Shown here in pieces: positions 53,276 through 61,756 of a stretch of 64,000 bases of DNA. This stretch comes from Streptomyces sulphureus DSM 40104 (GTDB taxonomy: Bacteria > Actinomycetota > Actinomycetes > Streptomycetales > Streptomycetaceae), in contig NZ_KB905813.1 of the NCBI RefSeq assembly GCF_000381025.1, positions 726,716 to 790,715 of the forward strand, given 5' to 3'. The notes beneath the pieces were generated by a model. That model worked only from the letters and a program-made list of their open reading frames with translations, was not told the origin of the DNA and searched no databases. Within the stretch, counting starts at the first letter, position 1. Every line of letters starts with the position of its first letter. The translations under genes were made by a program, and so were the position numbers.

Positions 53276-53445
53276 CCAAGGAAGTCGGTGGCACCGAGGT
53301 CACGTGCCTGGGCGGCTGCCGACGACCGTGCGATCGCCCTTTACGGCTCAGCTCTCACCTTGCTGTGCGGACGGGCTGGCCGGTACCTGCAAGGTCTCAC
53401 GGGCCGGACGGCATCCCGCCTGGTCGGGCGCCTTTCCGGGGGGAG

Positions 53446-55263
53446 TCATCCCCGCTGCGCCCCGGCGACGAGGTCGTAGACCTGATCGCCGGTCAGGGCG
53501 CGGTCGTAGAGGCGGACTTCGCTGATGTCTCCGGAGAACCAGTCGGACGGCTTGTCATCGTAGACGGCGCGGCCGATCAGCAGCGGACCGTTCCGTGGGA
53601 TGGGCGGAACCTCGGGCTTCACCCGTTCCTGCGGCTTCCCGTCGACGTACAACTGGAGGGTCCCATCCTTGTCTTGGACGCCGGTAAGGTGGGTCCAGCC
53701 GCTGGGGTCCGCAACCGTGAAATTGGAGTGGGCCCGGCCGGGAGTGCCATCGACGGCGCCGCTCAGAGAGAAAGCCCACCTCTCGGTGCCGCCACCCAAG
53801 TACTGCAGGTAGAAGCTGCACCCGCCCGCCTCCTCCCAAGCCGGCACCTGCTGAGCCACTGCCGTATAGACGGATTCCGTGCCCGGATTCATGCTCCTGC
53901 GCTGATTTAGCTTCGGGCCCTCCGGAACCCGCAGGACACGGACCCGGGCGACGACCGTGAACGCCTTGTCCGGCCCCGCCGCGACCACCGGATTCGTGGT
54001 TTCGGCATACCCATGGAGGCCGTCGAAGGTCGCGCGGCCGCTGGCCCATTTGATCCCGCTGGCCTTCGCATCGTGGTGCCCCGCCGTGTCCTTCACCTTC
54101 CTCCCGCTGCCGTCGTTCATCGGCCAGCAAGCCACCGGCTTCGGCCCGATCCAGCGGGGGGTCGCGGATGCGGAGGACTTCGGCGCGGGCTGGTCCGCCG
54201 ACGCGGTGCCGTTGTGGCCGTCCGCGGACCGCCACAGCGCCAGCCCCCCGGCGCCCGCGACCAGGGCGGCTCCGCCTGCGAACAACGCGGACCGCCGGGT
54301 GAGGCGGCCGCCCCGGCCGGGTCCGGACGTCACCTCCCGGTCGCGATCGGGTTCGGGGAGGGTCGAGATCTCGGCGAGGTCCAGCGCCTCTTCGCGCAGT
54401 GCCACGGTGCGTTCGGCTGCCGGGGCCCAGGCGGAGGCGTCCAGGAGCGTGCTGCGGTGCTCGTTGAAGCCGGTGCGCTCCAGCACCTGCTGCGGGGTGG
54501 GCCGCGCTGCCGGGTCCCGGTCCGTGCAGTCCGTGATCAGACTGAGCAGCTCGGGGTTGGTGATGCCCTCGAGGCGCGGCTGCTCGTGCACCGTCCGGTA
54601 GGCGAGCACGTGGTCGGACCCGCTGCCGAAGGGGCTTGAACCGGTCGCCGCGTACACCAGGACCCCGCCGAGCGCGAACATGTCGGACGCCGTGGTGCTC
54701 TCGCCGCGGCTGAGGAACTCGGGAGCGATGTAACCGTAGGTGCCCAGTGGCTGCTTGGTCCGGGTGATGCCGGTGATGTCCTCGACGCGGGCGATGCCGA
54801 AGTCGATGACCCGCGGGCCGTCCTCGGCCAGCAGCACATTCGACGGCTTGAGGTCCCGGTGGACCAGCCCCGCCTCATGAATGCTGGCCAGCGCCTCGGC
54901 CAGCGCCCCTGCGAGCAGCACCACGGTGCCCTCCGGCAGGGGCCCCGCATCCCGCACTGCTCCCTTCAGCGACGGCCCCGGCACATAGGAGGTCACCAGC
55001 CACGGCGGGCTCGCGTAGGAGTCGTGGTCGAAAACCGGGGCAGTGAAGGCACCGGTGACCAGCCGGTTGGCCAGGACCTCCCGGCGGAACCGGGCGAGGT
55101 ACTCCGGGTGCCTCTCGAACTCGCCGTGGATGACCTTCACCGCGACGAGCCGCCGCCCCGGGGAAATCCCCAGATACACCTGGCCCATCCCGCCCGCACC
55201 CAGCCGGTGCAGCAGCCGGTACTTGCCTACCTGATGCGGATCGTCCGGCCTCAGTGCCTGCAA
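53446..55263 (-). CDS. Membrane Ser/Thr protein kinase with external LamG domain
   Basis: A 605-residue sensor kinase. Residues about 13-275 are a Hanks-type kinase: glycine loop LGAGGMGQV near 21, Lys43 in VAVK, catalytic HRDLKPSN near 132, DFG in [12 protein letters not shown] in YIAPEF. A linker follows, then [22 protein letters not shown] as one transmembrane helix (about 318-340). Outside are a low-complexity part and a LamG/concanavalin-like jelly roll (about 395-600: [60 protein letters not shown]). The TTG at 55263 ([18 protein letters not shown]) follows GGGGAGGGAGCG and fits Streptomyces homologues. Ligand unknown. Confidence 0.88.
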   Translation of the reverse strand: MQALRPDDPHQVGKYRLLHRLGAGGMGQVYLGISPGRRLVAVKVIHGEFERHPEYLARFRREVLANRLVTGAFTAPVFDHDSYASPPWLVTSYVPGPSLKGAVRDAGPLPEGTVVLLAGALAEALASIHEAGLVHRDLKPSNVLLAEDGPRVIDFGIARVEDITGITRTKQPLGTYGYIAPEFLSRGESTTASDMFALGGVLVYAATGSSPFGSGSDHVLAYRTVHEQPRLEGITNPELLSLITDCTDRDPAARPTPQQVLERTGFNEHRSTLLDASAWAPAAERTVALREEALDLAEISTLPEPDRDREVTSGPGRGGRLTRRSALFAGGAALVAGAGGLALWRSADGHNGTASADQPAPKSSASATPRWIGPKPVACWPMNDGSGRKVKDTAGHHDAKASGIKWASGRATFDGLHGYAETTNPVVAAGPDKAFTVVARVRVLRVPEGPKLNQRRSMNPGTESVYTAVAQQVPAWEEAGGCSFYLQYLGGGTERWAFSLSGAVDGTPGRAHSNFTVADPSGWTHLTGVQDKDGTLQLYVDGKPQERVKPEVPPIPRNGPLLIGRAVYDDKPSDWFSGDISEVRLYDRALTGDQVYDLVAGAQRG

Positions 55264-55410
55264 CGCTCCCTCCCCTTCCCTCTGCAACGGCACTGATTCG
55301 AGTAGGACGCCCACCGGGCCCACGCACCCGCAGGGCTGAGGTGTGGGCCTCAGACGGGCTTGACACCATCCGGTTCACTCGGCTCCAAACCTGCGCCAGT
55401 TCGCTCCCGC

Positions 55411-55445
55411 ACAGGCCGTTTGGCGTGCCTACCCAAACGGCCTGT
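55411..55445. promoter_or_regulatory. 13-bp perfect hairpin upstream of the kinase gene
   Basis: ACAGGCCGTTTGG at 55411-55423 is inverted exactly at 55433-55445 with a 9-base loop. It lies 148 bases before the kinase start and well away from the AraC stop. It could be an operator or an attenuator; a simple terminator is less likely, because AraC has its own hairpin. Confidence 0.45.
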
Positions 55446-55779
55446 ACCCCGCACGGCAGTCGCTGTTGCCGGTGGCGGGGACACGCTCCATGAAAGCTCA
55501 CCTACGTGTGTTCTGCCACGAGTTTGCCTGGAATCAGAGCAAAGCTGTCCGTAACCGTACGCCAGCCAAGCATCGCCGGGCCGTGGACAACCCTTGCTTG
55601 GCTGGCCAGTTGGCCCGCACCGGCCTTCCGGTCAATGTCCCGTGTGCTCGCCGGCGTGAGTGCGCCGGTAGGTTCCCGGCGTCGTGTCGAGAGTCCGAGG
55701 AGCACAGCGGGAGCCGCCTGAGGTATCCCCGCGTCCACCGCAGCAGGCTCCGGCGTCCGTCCCCGACCGACGGCAGCGC

Positions 55780-55818
55780 GGAACCCCGGCCAACCGCGGT
55801 CCGGGCGGTCGGGGTTCC
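55780..55818 (-). terminator. Terminator after the AraC gene
   Basis: GGAACCCCG and CGGGGTTCC form a 9-bp stem (55780-55788 with 55810-55818) 12 bases beyond the AraC stop at 55831. Confidence 0.5.
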
Positions 55819-55830
55819 GAGCCACGCGCG

Positions 55831-56679
55831 TCAACCCGTCGAGTACGCCGAGGACTTGGGTACGAGCGGCGTCATCAGCGCGCGCACGTAGCCGGCGGGC
55901 GGGACGCCCACGGCGGCGGTGAACTCCCGTACCAGGTGGGACTGGTCGCTGTAGCCGAGATCGGCGGCGAGACGGCCCCAGTCGGGGCCCGGTTCCGTGG
56001 TGGCGTGCTCCAAGGCGTCCAGGAGGCGGTACCTGCAGACGAGCTGCTTGGGGCCGATGCCGTGCACGGCGGCGAAGAGGCGTTGCAGGGCGCGCACCGA
56101 CAGCCCTGCTGCGTGGGCGAGTTGGTCGACGCGGCGGAGCGTGCGGTCGGTGCGCGCCCGGTGGGCGAGCGCCATTGCTCGTGCGGTCGCGGTGTCGGGG
56201 ACGGGGCCGTACGAGGTGAGGAGGGCGTCGAGCGCGTCGACGCGGGCGTCGTCCCCGCCGGCCGCGAAAACCGCGGCGGCGGCGTCGCGCGAACCGGGCA
56301 GCGCTTCGTCGAGGGGAAGCCTGCGGTCGGCGAGCGCGGCAGGGGAGCAGCCGGGGCCGGCGAAGGCGCGGAAGGCGCCCGGCCGGAACTGCACGCCCGA
56401 CACCCGCCCGTGCCCGGCTAGTCGGGTTTCGAAAAGCCGGTGGAGCGGGCCCACGGCCTCCGCATCGGCTGCCCCGTCGGAGAGTTGAAGGGCGAGGTTG
56501 ACGCAAGGGTGGGTGAGGACGCGCGAGGTGTAAGGGGCGGGGAGATCCCAGTCGATCAGCCAGTAGTGCTCGACGTGGCGACGGAGCGCGGGCGCCGGAG
56601 CGCGGCGGCGGAAGCGGACCCGGGAGAGGAGATGGGGCGCGGCGACGATGCCGCGCGTGTCCTGGCGTAACGCTTCCAC
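55831..56679 (-). CDS. AraC-family transcriptional regulator with DUF6597 N-terminus
   Basis: A 282-residue regulator. The N-terminal domain (RHVEHYWLIDWDLPAPYTSRVLTHPCVNLALQLSDG, GVQFRPGAFRAFAGPG) is of the DUF6597 type. The C-terminal AraC HTH reads VDQLAHAAGLSVRALQRLFAAVHGIGPKQLVCRYRLLDALEH, ending WGRLAADLGYSDQSHLVREFTAAVGVPPAGY. The divergent mycothiol-isomerase-fold gene starting at 56747 is the natural target candidate. Confidence 0.9.
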   Translation of the reverse strand: MEALRQDTRGIVAAPHLLSRVRFRRRAPAPALRRHVEHYWLIDWDLPAPYTSRVLTHPCVNLALQLSDGAADAEAVGPLHRLFETRLAGHGRVSGVQFRPGAFRAFAGPGCSPAALADRRLPLDEALPGSRDAAAAVFAAGGDDARVDALDALLTSYGPVPDTATARAMALAHRARTDRTLRRVDQLAHAAGLSVRALQRLFAAVHGIGPKQLVCRYRLLDALEHATTEPGPDWGRLAADLGYSDQSHLVREFTAAVGVPPAGYVRALMTPLVPKSSAYSTG

Positions 56680-56746
56680 ACCGGCATGCTACGGCGCAGG
56701 CGTGTTTCTTCAAGACGGTGCGGCGGCCGGGCGGTTGGCTGCCCGC

Positions 56747-57313
56747 ATGACCGATGAGACACTCACGAACCTCCGGGACGCCGCCCGCTCGGCCCTCCCC
56801 GTCGTCCAGGGCGTGCACGACGGGCAGTTGGGCGCCCCCACGCCGTGCGCCGAGTACGACGTGCGGGCGCTGCTCAACCATCTCTTCCACGTCGTCGTCT
56901 CCTTCCAGGCGCTTGCGGTGAAGGGACAGGCCGACTTCTCCTCGACCCCCGACCGCCTCGGGCCGGAGTGGCGCGACAGGTTCGCCGTCGAGAGCGACGC
57001 GCTCGTGCGGGCGTGGTCGAGCGACTCGGCGCTCCGGGGCGAGTCCCCTGTGATGCGGATGCCGCAGCGGTTCGTCGCCACGCAGGCCCTTGCCGACCTC
57101 ACCGTGCACGCATGGGACTTGGCGCGCGCCACCGGCCGACCGTACACGCCGCCGCCGGGTGCCGTCCGTGAACTCCTGCCCGCTCTACGGGAGATGGCAC
57201 CCATGGCCCGGCAGGCGGGCGTCTTCGCGCCCGAAGTGACGACGGCCCCGGACGCGCCGGAGTTCGCTCGGCTGCTCGGTGTCTCGGGGCGGGACCCCGA
57301 CTGGCGCCCGTAG
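56747..57313 (+). CDS. TIGR03086-family metal-binding protein (DinB/mycothiol-isomerase fold)
   Basis: A 188-residue helical-bundle protein of the maleylpyruvate-isomerase/DinB-like group: VVQGVHDGQLGAPTPCAEYDVRALLNHLFHVVVSFQAL contains the first His of the metal site, and ATQALADLTVHAWDLARATGRP contains the others. Members bind metal, often with mycothiol as co-substrate. The substrate is unknown. Divergent from the AraC gene; a 12-bp stem (57322-57333 with 57367-57378) after the stop may terminate it. Confidence 0.85.
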   Translation: MTDETLTNLRDAARSALPVVQGVHDGQLGAPTPCAEYDVRALLNHLFHVVVSFQALAVKGQADFSSTPDRLGPEWRDRFAVESDALVRAWSSDSALRGESPVMRMPQRFVATQALADLTVHAWDLARATGRPYTPPPGAVRELLPALREMAPMARQAGVFAPEVTTAPDAPEFARLLGVSGRDPDWRP

Positions 57314-57321
57314 CGGGTTCG

Positions 57322-57378
57322 CGCGCCGGGGCGTGGTCGCCCTCTGCCGCCGAGCGGGGGCGCCCGCGCCCCGGCGCG
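57322..57378 (+). terminator. Possible terminator between the TIGR03086 and fusion-enzyme genes
   Basis: CGCGCCGGGGCG at 57322-57333 is inverted at 57367-57378 with a 33-base loop. It lies 8 bases after the upstream gene stop. The long loop makes it less certain than the other hairpins. Confidence 0.35.
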
Positions 57379-57435
57379 TTTCCACCTCTGGGGGTAGCGG
57401 GCAGCCCTTTGGGGTGGACGTAGAGGGGGACCGAC

Positions 57436-58491
57436 GTGCTCGTCTGGCTGAACGGTGCATGCGGTGCAGGCAAGACCACCGCCGCGTACGCACTCCAGGA
57501 GCTGCTGCCCGGCAGCGTGCTCTTCGATCCGGAGCTCCTCGGTCCGGGGCTGCGCGCGATGCTGCCCAAGGAGCGGCTGGGCGAGGTCGCCGACGTCCAA
57601 GAGCTGGCCGCCTGGCGGCGGTTGGTCGCCGACACCGCCGCCGCGCTCCTCACCGAGGTGCAGGGACCGCTGATCACGCCGATGCCGCTCTTCCGCCGCG
57701 AGTACCGGGACGAGATCTTCGGCTCGCTCGCCGCGCGGCGGATACCGGTCTCGCACTTCCTGCTCAGAGCAGAGGACCCGATCCTTCGCGCCCGGATAGA
57801 CGAGCGTGCAGCAGTCGAGGGTGAGGCGTCCCGTCTGCGGTGTCTGCGCCAACTCCCGCGCTACCGCGCCGCGTTGCGCTGGCTCTCGGCCGACGCGCAC
57901 ACGGTGGACACCACGACGCTCACTCCCCGGCAGACCGCCGAGTCGCTCGCCTGCGCCGTCGGCACCGGCGCGGGCCGCGTCGAGATCGTCCAGACGCCGG
58001 AGCCGACCGCCGAGACGGTCGCCTCCGGCGTCCTGCTCTTCGACGAACTCGACCGCGTCCTCCTCGTCGACCCCACGTACAAGCCGGGCTGGGAGTTCCC
58101 CGGCGGCGTCGTCGAACACGGTGAGCCGCCCGCCTCCGCCGGCCGGCGGGAGGTGGAGGAGGAGCTCGGCCTGCACCTCGCGGGGCCGCTGCGGCTGCTC
58201 GTCGTCGACTGGGAGCGGCCCCGGCCCCCGTCGCTCGGAGGGCTCCGTTTCCTCTTCGACGGCGGCCGCCTCGGACCCCGGCAGGCGAGCAGGGTGCTGC
58301 TGCCCCGCGCCGAGCTGCGCGGCTGGCGGTTCGCCACCGAGCAGGAGGCGCGGACCCTCCTCCCCGCACACCGGTTCAGGCGCCTTCGCCGCGCCCTCCA
58401 GGCCCGCCGCGCGGGGAGCCCGCTGTACCTGGAGGGCGGAGAGCCGGAGGACGCAACGGTGCGCGACGGGCGTGCATACGAGGGGCGTTGA
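57436..58491 (+). CDS. TmrB-like P-loop ATPase fused to a Nudix hydrolase
   Basis: A 351-residue two-domain protein. The N-terminal third (MLVWLNGACGAGKTTAAYAL, Walker A residues 7-15, VLFDPELLGPGLRAMLP) resembles the tunicamycin-resistance ATPase TmrB and small nucleotide/antibiotic kinases. The C-terminal half has VASGVLLFDELDRVLLVDPTYKPGWEFPGG, with the complete Nudix box GVVEHGEPPASAGRREVEEELGL starting at residue 223. The GTG at 57436 follows GAGGGGG. It could sense a nucleotide-linked toxin and hydrolyse it. The combination is recognised only by inspection; substrates unknown. Confidence 0.85.
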   Translation: MLVWLNGACGAGKTTAAYALQELLPGSVLFDPELLGPGLRAMLPKERLGEVADVQELAAWRRLVADTAAALLTEVQGPLITPMPLFRREYRDEIFGSLAARRIPVSHFLLRAEDPILRARIDERAAVEGEASRLRCLRQLPRYRAALRWLSADAHTVDTTTLTPRQTAESLACAVGTGAGRVEIVQTPEPTAETVASGVLLFDELDRVLLVDPTYKPGWEFPGGVVEHGEPPASAGRREVEEELGLHLAGPLRLLVVDWERPRPPSLGGLRFLFDGGRLGPRQASRVLLPRAELRGWRFATEQEARTLLPAHRFRRLRRALQARRAGSPLYLEGGEPEDATVRDGRAYEGR

Positions 58492-58533
58492 GACCCGAGC
58501 CGGCCAACCCGCCCCGCCGCGCGCCCCGTCGGC

Positions 58534-59913
58534 TCAGGAACGCTCGGCGTACCGCTGGAGGAACCGGGCCTCGGCGACCGAGAGGCGTTCCAACTCGCCA
58601 GGGTCGACGCTCTCGTTGACGGCGTGGATGTGCGCCTCCGGCTCCGAGAGGCCGATCAGCAGAATCTCGGCCCGCGGGTAGAGCGAGGCGAGGGTGTTGC
58701 AGAGCGGGATCGACCCGCCCTGCCCGGCGACCTGCATCTCGGTGCCGTCGTACGCCTCGCGCATCGCCTCGGCCATCGCTCGGTAGGCGGGGCTCGCGGT
58801 GTCGGCGCTGAACGGCTCGCCACGGCCGACGACTTCGGTCGTCAGTCGGGCCTTCCACGGCACGTGCGTCTCCAGGTGGCGCAGGAGGTGGCCGAGCGCC
58901 GTGTCCACGTCGAGCCCGGGGGCGATCCGCAGCGAGACCAGCGCACGCGCCGACGCCTGCACCGACGCGGTGGCGCCGACGACCGGCGGGCAGTCGACGC
59001 CCAGTACCGTCACCGAGTTGCGGGCCCACAGCCGGTCCGCGACACCGCCCGTGCCGGTGAGTTCGACACCCTCGAGGACGCCGGCGTCCGAGCGGAACTG
59101 CTCCTCGTCGTACCGGAGTCCCTCGGCGGTCGCCTCCGAACGGAGCCCCTCGACGGCGACGTCGCCGTGCTCGTCGCGGAGCGAGTCGAGGAGCCGGACG
59201 AGCGCGGCGAGCGCGTCGGGCGCCGCACCGCCGAACTGCCCCGAGTGCAGATTGCCTCGGAGCGTCTCCACGCCGACCCGCACCAGTACCATCCCGCGCA
59301 GCGTCGCCGTGACCGTCGGCAGGCCGACGCGGAAGTTGCCCGCGTCGCCGATCACGATCGTGTCCGCGGTGAGGAGTTCGGGGTGCGCCTCCGCGTACCG
59401 CTCGAGTCCGCCCGTGCCCTGCTCCTCGGAACCCTCGGCGATCACCTTCACGCCGACGGGGACGCCGCCGTTCGCCTTCAGCGCGCGGAGTGCGAGCAGG
59501 TGCATCAGCACGCCGCCCTTGCAGTCGGCCGCGCCCCGCCCGTACCAGCGCCCGTCGGCGCGCTCGGTGAGCTCGAACGGCGGGGTGTGCCACTCGTCTT
59601 CGGCGAGCGGGGGCTGCACGTCGTAGTGGGCGTAGAGGAGGACGGTCGGGGCGCCCTCGGGGCCCGGGAGGTGGCCGTAGACGGAGGTGGTGCCGTCGGG
59701 GGTGGCGAGCAGCGCGACGTCCTCGAAGTCCTCGGCGCGCAGCGCGTCCGCGACCCACTCGGCGGCGGCGTCGCACTCGCTCTTCGGGAACTGCGCGGGG
59801 TCGGCGACCGAGCGGAACGCGACGAGTTCGGCGAGCTCGCTCCGCGCCTCGGGCATCATGGCGGAGACCGCCGCCGCTATCCCGGGCCCTGCGTCGGTAC
59901 GGCTCTGGTTCAT
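58534..59913 (-). CDS. M20-family dipeptidase (peptidase dimerisation type)
   Basis: A 459-residue metallopeptidase: LLYAHYDVQPPLAEDEW (metal His/Asp), GRGAADCKGGVLMHLLAL (bridging Asp), VIAEGSEEQGTGGLERY (catalytic and metal Glu), GQFGGAAPDALAALVRLLD, and a late QVAGQGGSIPLC with the final ligand in EAHIHAVNESV. Two zinc ions are expected, with cytoplasmic location. Start ATG at 59913 follows GAAGGAG at good spacing, better than the longer in-frame extension. Typical substrates are dipeptides. Confidence 0.92.
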   Translation of the reverse strand: MNQSRTDAGPGIAAAVSAMMPEARSELAELVAFRSVADPAQFPKSECDAAAEWVADALRAEDFEDVALLATPDGTTSVYGHLPGPEGAPTVLLYAHYDVQPPLAEDEWHTPPFELTERADGRWYGRGAADCKGGVLMHLLALRALKANGGVPVGVKVIAEGSEEQGTGGLERYAEAHPELLTADTIVIGDAGNFRVGLPTVTATLRGMVLVRVGVETLRGNLHSGQFGGAAPDALAALVRLLDSLRDEHGDVAVEGLRSEATAEGLRYDEEQFRSDAGVLEGVELTGTGGVADRLWARNSVTVLGVDCPPVVGATASVQASARALVSLRIAPGLDVDTALGHLLRHLETHVPWKARLTTEVVGRGEPFSADTASPAYRAMAEAMREAYDGTEMQVAGQGGSIPLCNTLASLYPRAEILLIGLSEPEAHIHAVNESVDPGELERLSVAEARFLQRYAERS

Positions 59914-60181
59914 CTGCGCTCCTTCTTCTCGTCCCTCGTCGTCACGCCGTGCTGCCGAAGGCGGGGGGCGCCGCCGCGGGGTGCGGCTCTCCTCGCCGGC
60001 TGCGGGAACGCTCGGCGGGGGCGCGCCGTTGGGCACACAGGCGGGGCCGCGAGCCGCGGAGCGGACGCTCCGGGCAGGGCGGGCCGACGCAGATCCTCCC
60101 ACAGCCGGTGCTCCCGAGGCAGCGCCGTAGGATGCGGGGGTCCAAGCGCAGCCGAGGTCGGGCGGGAGAGCAAAACACATC

Positions 60182-61402
60182 GTGAGCAGCGAGAACGCCG
60201 AGAGCGCAACCGAGGGTGAGGAGCGCGCGGTCTGGGACGTCGTCGTGGTCGGCGGCGGTCCAGCAGGTGCGTCGGCCGCGTACGCGGCTGCCGTGGCAGG
60301 CCGGCGGGTGTTGTTGGTGGAGAAGGCCGAGTTGCCCCGCTACAAGACCTGCGGCGGCGGCATCATCGGCCCGACCCGCGACTCGTTGCCTCCCGGGTTC
60401 GAACTGCCGCTCAAGGACCGCGTCGACGCGGTGACCTTCTCGCACAACGGCCGTCTCGCGCGTACGCGGCGCTCCCGGAACACGCTCTTCGGCCTCGTCA
60501 ACCGGCCCGAGTTCGACCGCCAACTCGTGGAGCTGGCGCAGAAGGCCGGCGCCGAGGTGCGCACGGGCGCCACCGTCTCGCGCGTCGAGCAGCACGGCCC
60601 CGCGGTGCCGGACCGCCGCTCCGTCGCCGTCGTCCTCTCGGGCGAGGAGGAGCCGGTGCTCGCGCGTGCGGTGGTCGGTGCGGACGGCAGCGCCAGTCGC
60701 ATAGGCGCGCACGTCGGCGTCAAGCTCGACCAGGTCGACCTCGGCCTGGAGGCGGAGATCCCCGTTCCCCGGAGCGTCGCCGACGACTGGCGCGGGCGGG
60801 TCCTCATCGACTGGGGCCCGCTGCCCGGGAGTTACGGCTGGGTCTTCCCCAAGGACGACACCCTCACCGTCGGCGTCATCTCGGCGCGCGGCGAGGGCGC
60901 TGCGACCAAGCGCTACCTCGACGACTTCGTCGGACGCCTCGGCCTCGCCGGCTTCGAGCCGCGGATCTCCTCCGGCCACCTGACGCGGTGCCGGGCCGAG
61001 GACTCTCCGCTCTCCCGCGGACGCGTCCTCGTCTGCGGCGACGCGGCCGGCCTGTTGGAGCCGTGGACGCGCGAGGGCATCTCCTTCGCGCTGCGTTCGG
61101 GACGGCTCGCAGGGGAGTGGGCGGTGCGGATCGCGGAGTCCCACGACGCGGTGGACGCGCGCCGGCAGGCCCTCAACTACGCGTTCGCGATCAAGGCGGG
61201 CCTCGGCGTGGAGATGGGCGTCGGCAGCCGGCTCCTCCGGGTCTTCTCCAGACGCCCCGGACTGATACACGCGGCGCTCACCGGCTTCCGCCCGGCCTGG
61301 TCGGTCTTCGCCCGGATCACCCGCGGCACGACGACGCTCGGCGAGGTCGTCCGCACCCACCCGGTGGCCCGTCGGGTGCTCGACCGCCTCGACCGGGGCT
61401 GA
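60182..61402 (+). CDS. Geranylgeranyl reductase-family FAD-dependent oxidoreductase
   Basis: A 406-residue flavoprotein with VWDVVVVGGGPAGASAAYAAAVAGRRVLLVEKAELP (FAD-binding), YKTCGGGIIGPT, DGSASRIGAHVGVKLDQV and VLVCGDAAGLLEPWTREGISFALRSGRLAGEWAV. It reduces isoprenoid chains, in Streptomyces possibly menaquinone or other polyprenyl side chains. A GTG at 60182 is used. The M20 peptidase is divergent, so 268 bases between them hold both promoters. Confidence 0.92.
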   Translation: MSSENAESATEGEERAVWDVVVVGGGPAGASAAYAAAVAGRRVLLVEKAELPRYKTCGGGIIGPTRDSLPPGFELPLKDRVDAVTFSHNGRLARTRRSRNTLFGLVNRPEFDRQLVELAQKAGAEVRTGATVSRVEQHGPAVPDRRSVAVVLSGEEEPVLARAVVGADGSASRIGAHVGVKLDQVDLGLEAEIPVPRSVADDWRGRVLIDWGPLPGSYGWVFPKDDTLTVGVISARGEGAATKRYLDDFVGRLGLAGFEPRISSGHLTRCRAEDSPLSRGRVLVCGDAAGLLEPWTREGISFALRSGRLAGEWAVRIAESHDAVDARRQALNYAFAIKAGLGVEMGVGSRLLRVFSRRPGLIHAALTGFRPAWSVFARITRGTTTLGEVVRTHPVARRVLDRLDRG

Positions 61403-61756
61403 GACAACGGCCGCCGCACGCAAGGAGATGCGCACGGCGACCGGTGGAGACCCGGCATGCCCGGTGAGCATCCCTCGCCGGCGCCGAAGGAGCCGCCTTC
61501 CGACGTGCTGAGGCGTCGCCTCCCGCTGTCGTACGGGGCGTACGGCAGCGGGCCGTCCGGCGCCGTGAGCGCCCCGCACCGGCTGCCGCCGCCCCGCCGC
61601 TTCCCGGGCTGGGCGCGTCGGGCTGAGGACCTCGGCGGCTCCCCGGTCTCGTCATCGCGCGGCACGGCCACCACCGCCGCTACTCCGCCGGGAGTATCCG
61701 CGCCGTCTGCCGAAGGCTGACGCCCCCGCGGCGGCCGGCGGCCTACGGTTGCAGCC
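61403..61756. other. Gene-free stretch of about 350 bp before the sensor kinase
   Basis: A possible 87-codon frame (61457-61720, ATG after GGAGA) is rich in Pro, Ser, Arg and Gly with no family likeness. It is more likely a chance frame in high-GC DNA than a gene. No other feature is visible. Confidence 0.4.

Larger units (their letters stand above)
55264..55830. other. Gene-free stretch of about 570 bp with two hairpins
   Basis: No open frame here has a ribosome site or family match. It contains the hairpin at 55411-55445 and an AraC-side hairpin (GGAACCCCG at 55780-55788 and CGGGGTTCC at 55810-55818), plus the promoter of the leftward kinase gene. Confidence 0.45.

Noticed and set aside
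55502..55831. Possible gene or transposase remnant in the region between kinase and AraC
   Set aside because: Translations in all frames give no recognisable transposase or other family motif.
61457..61720. 87-codon open frame with a plausible ribosome site
   Set aside because: Composition is Pro/Ser/Arg/Gly-rich, as chance frames in this base composition are, and it shows no family features.
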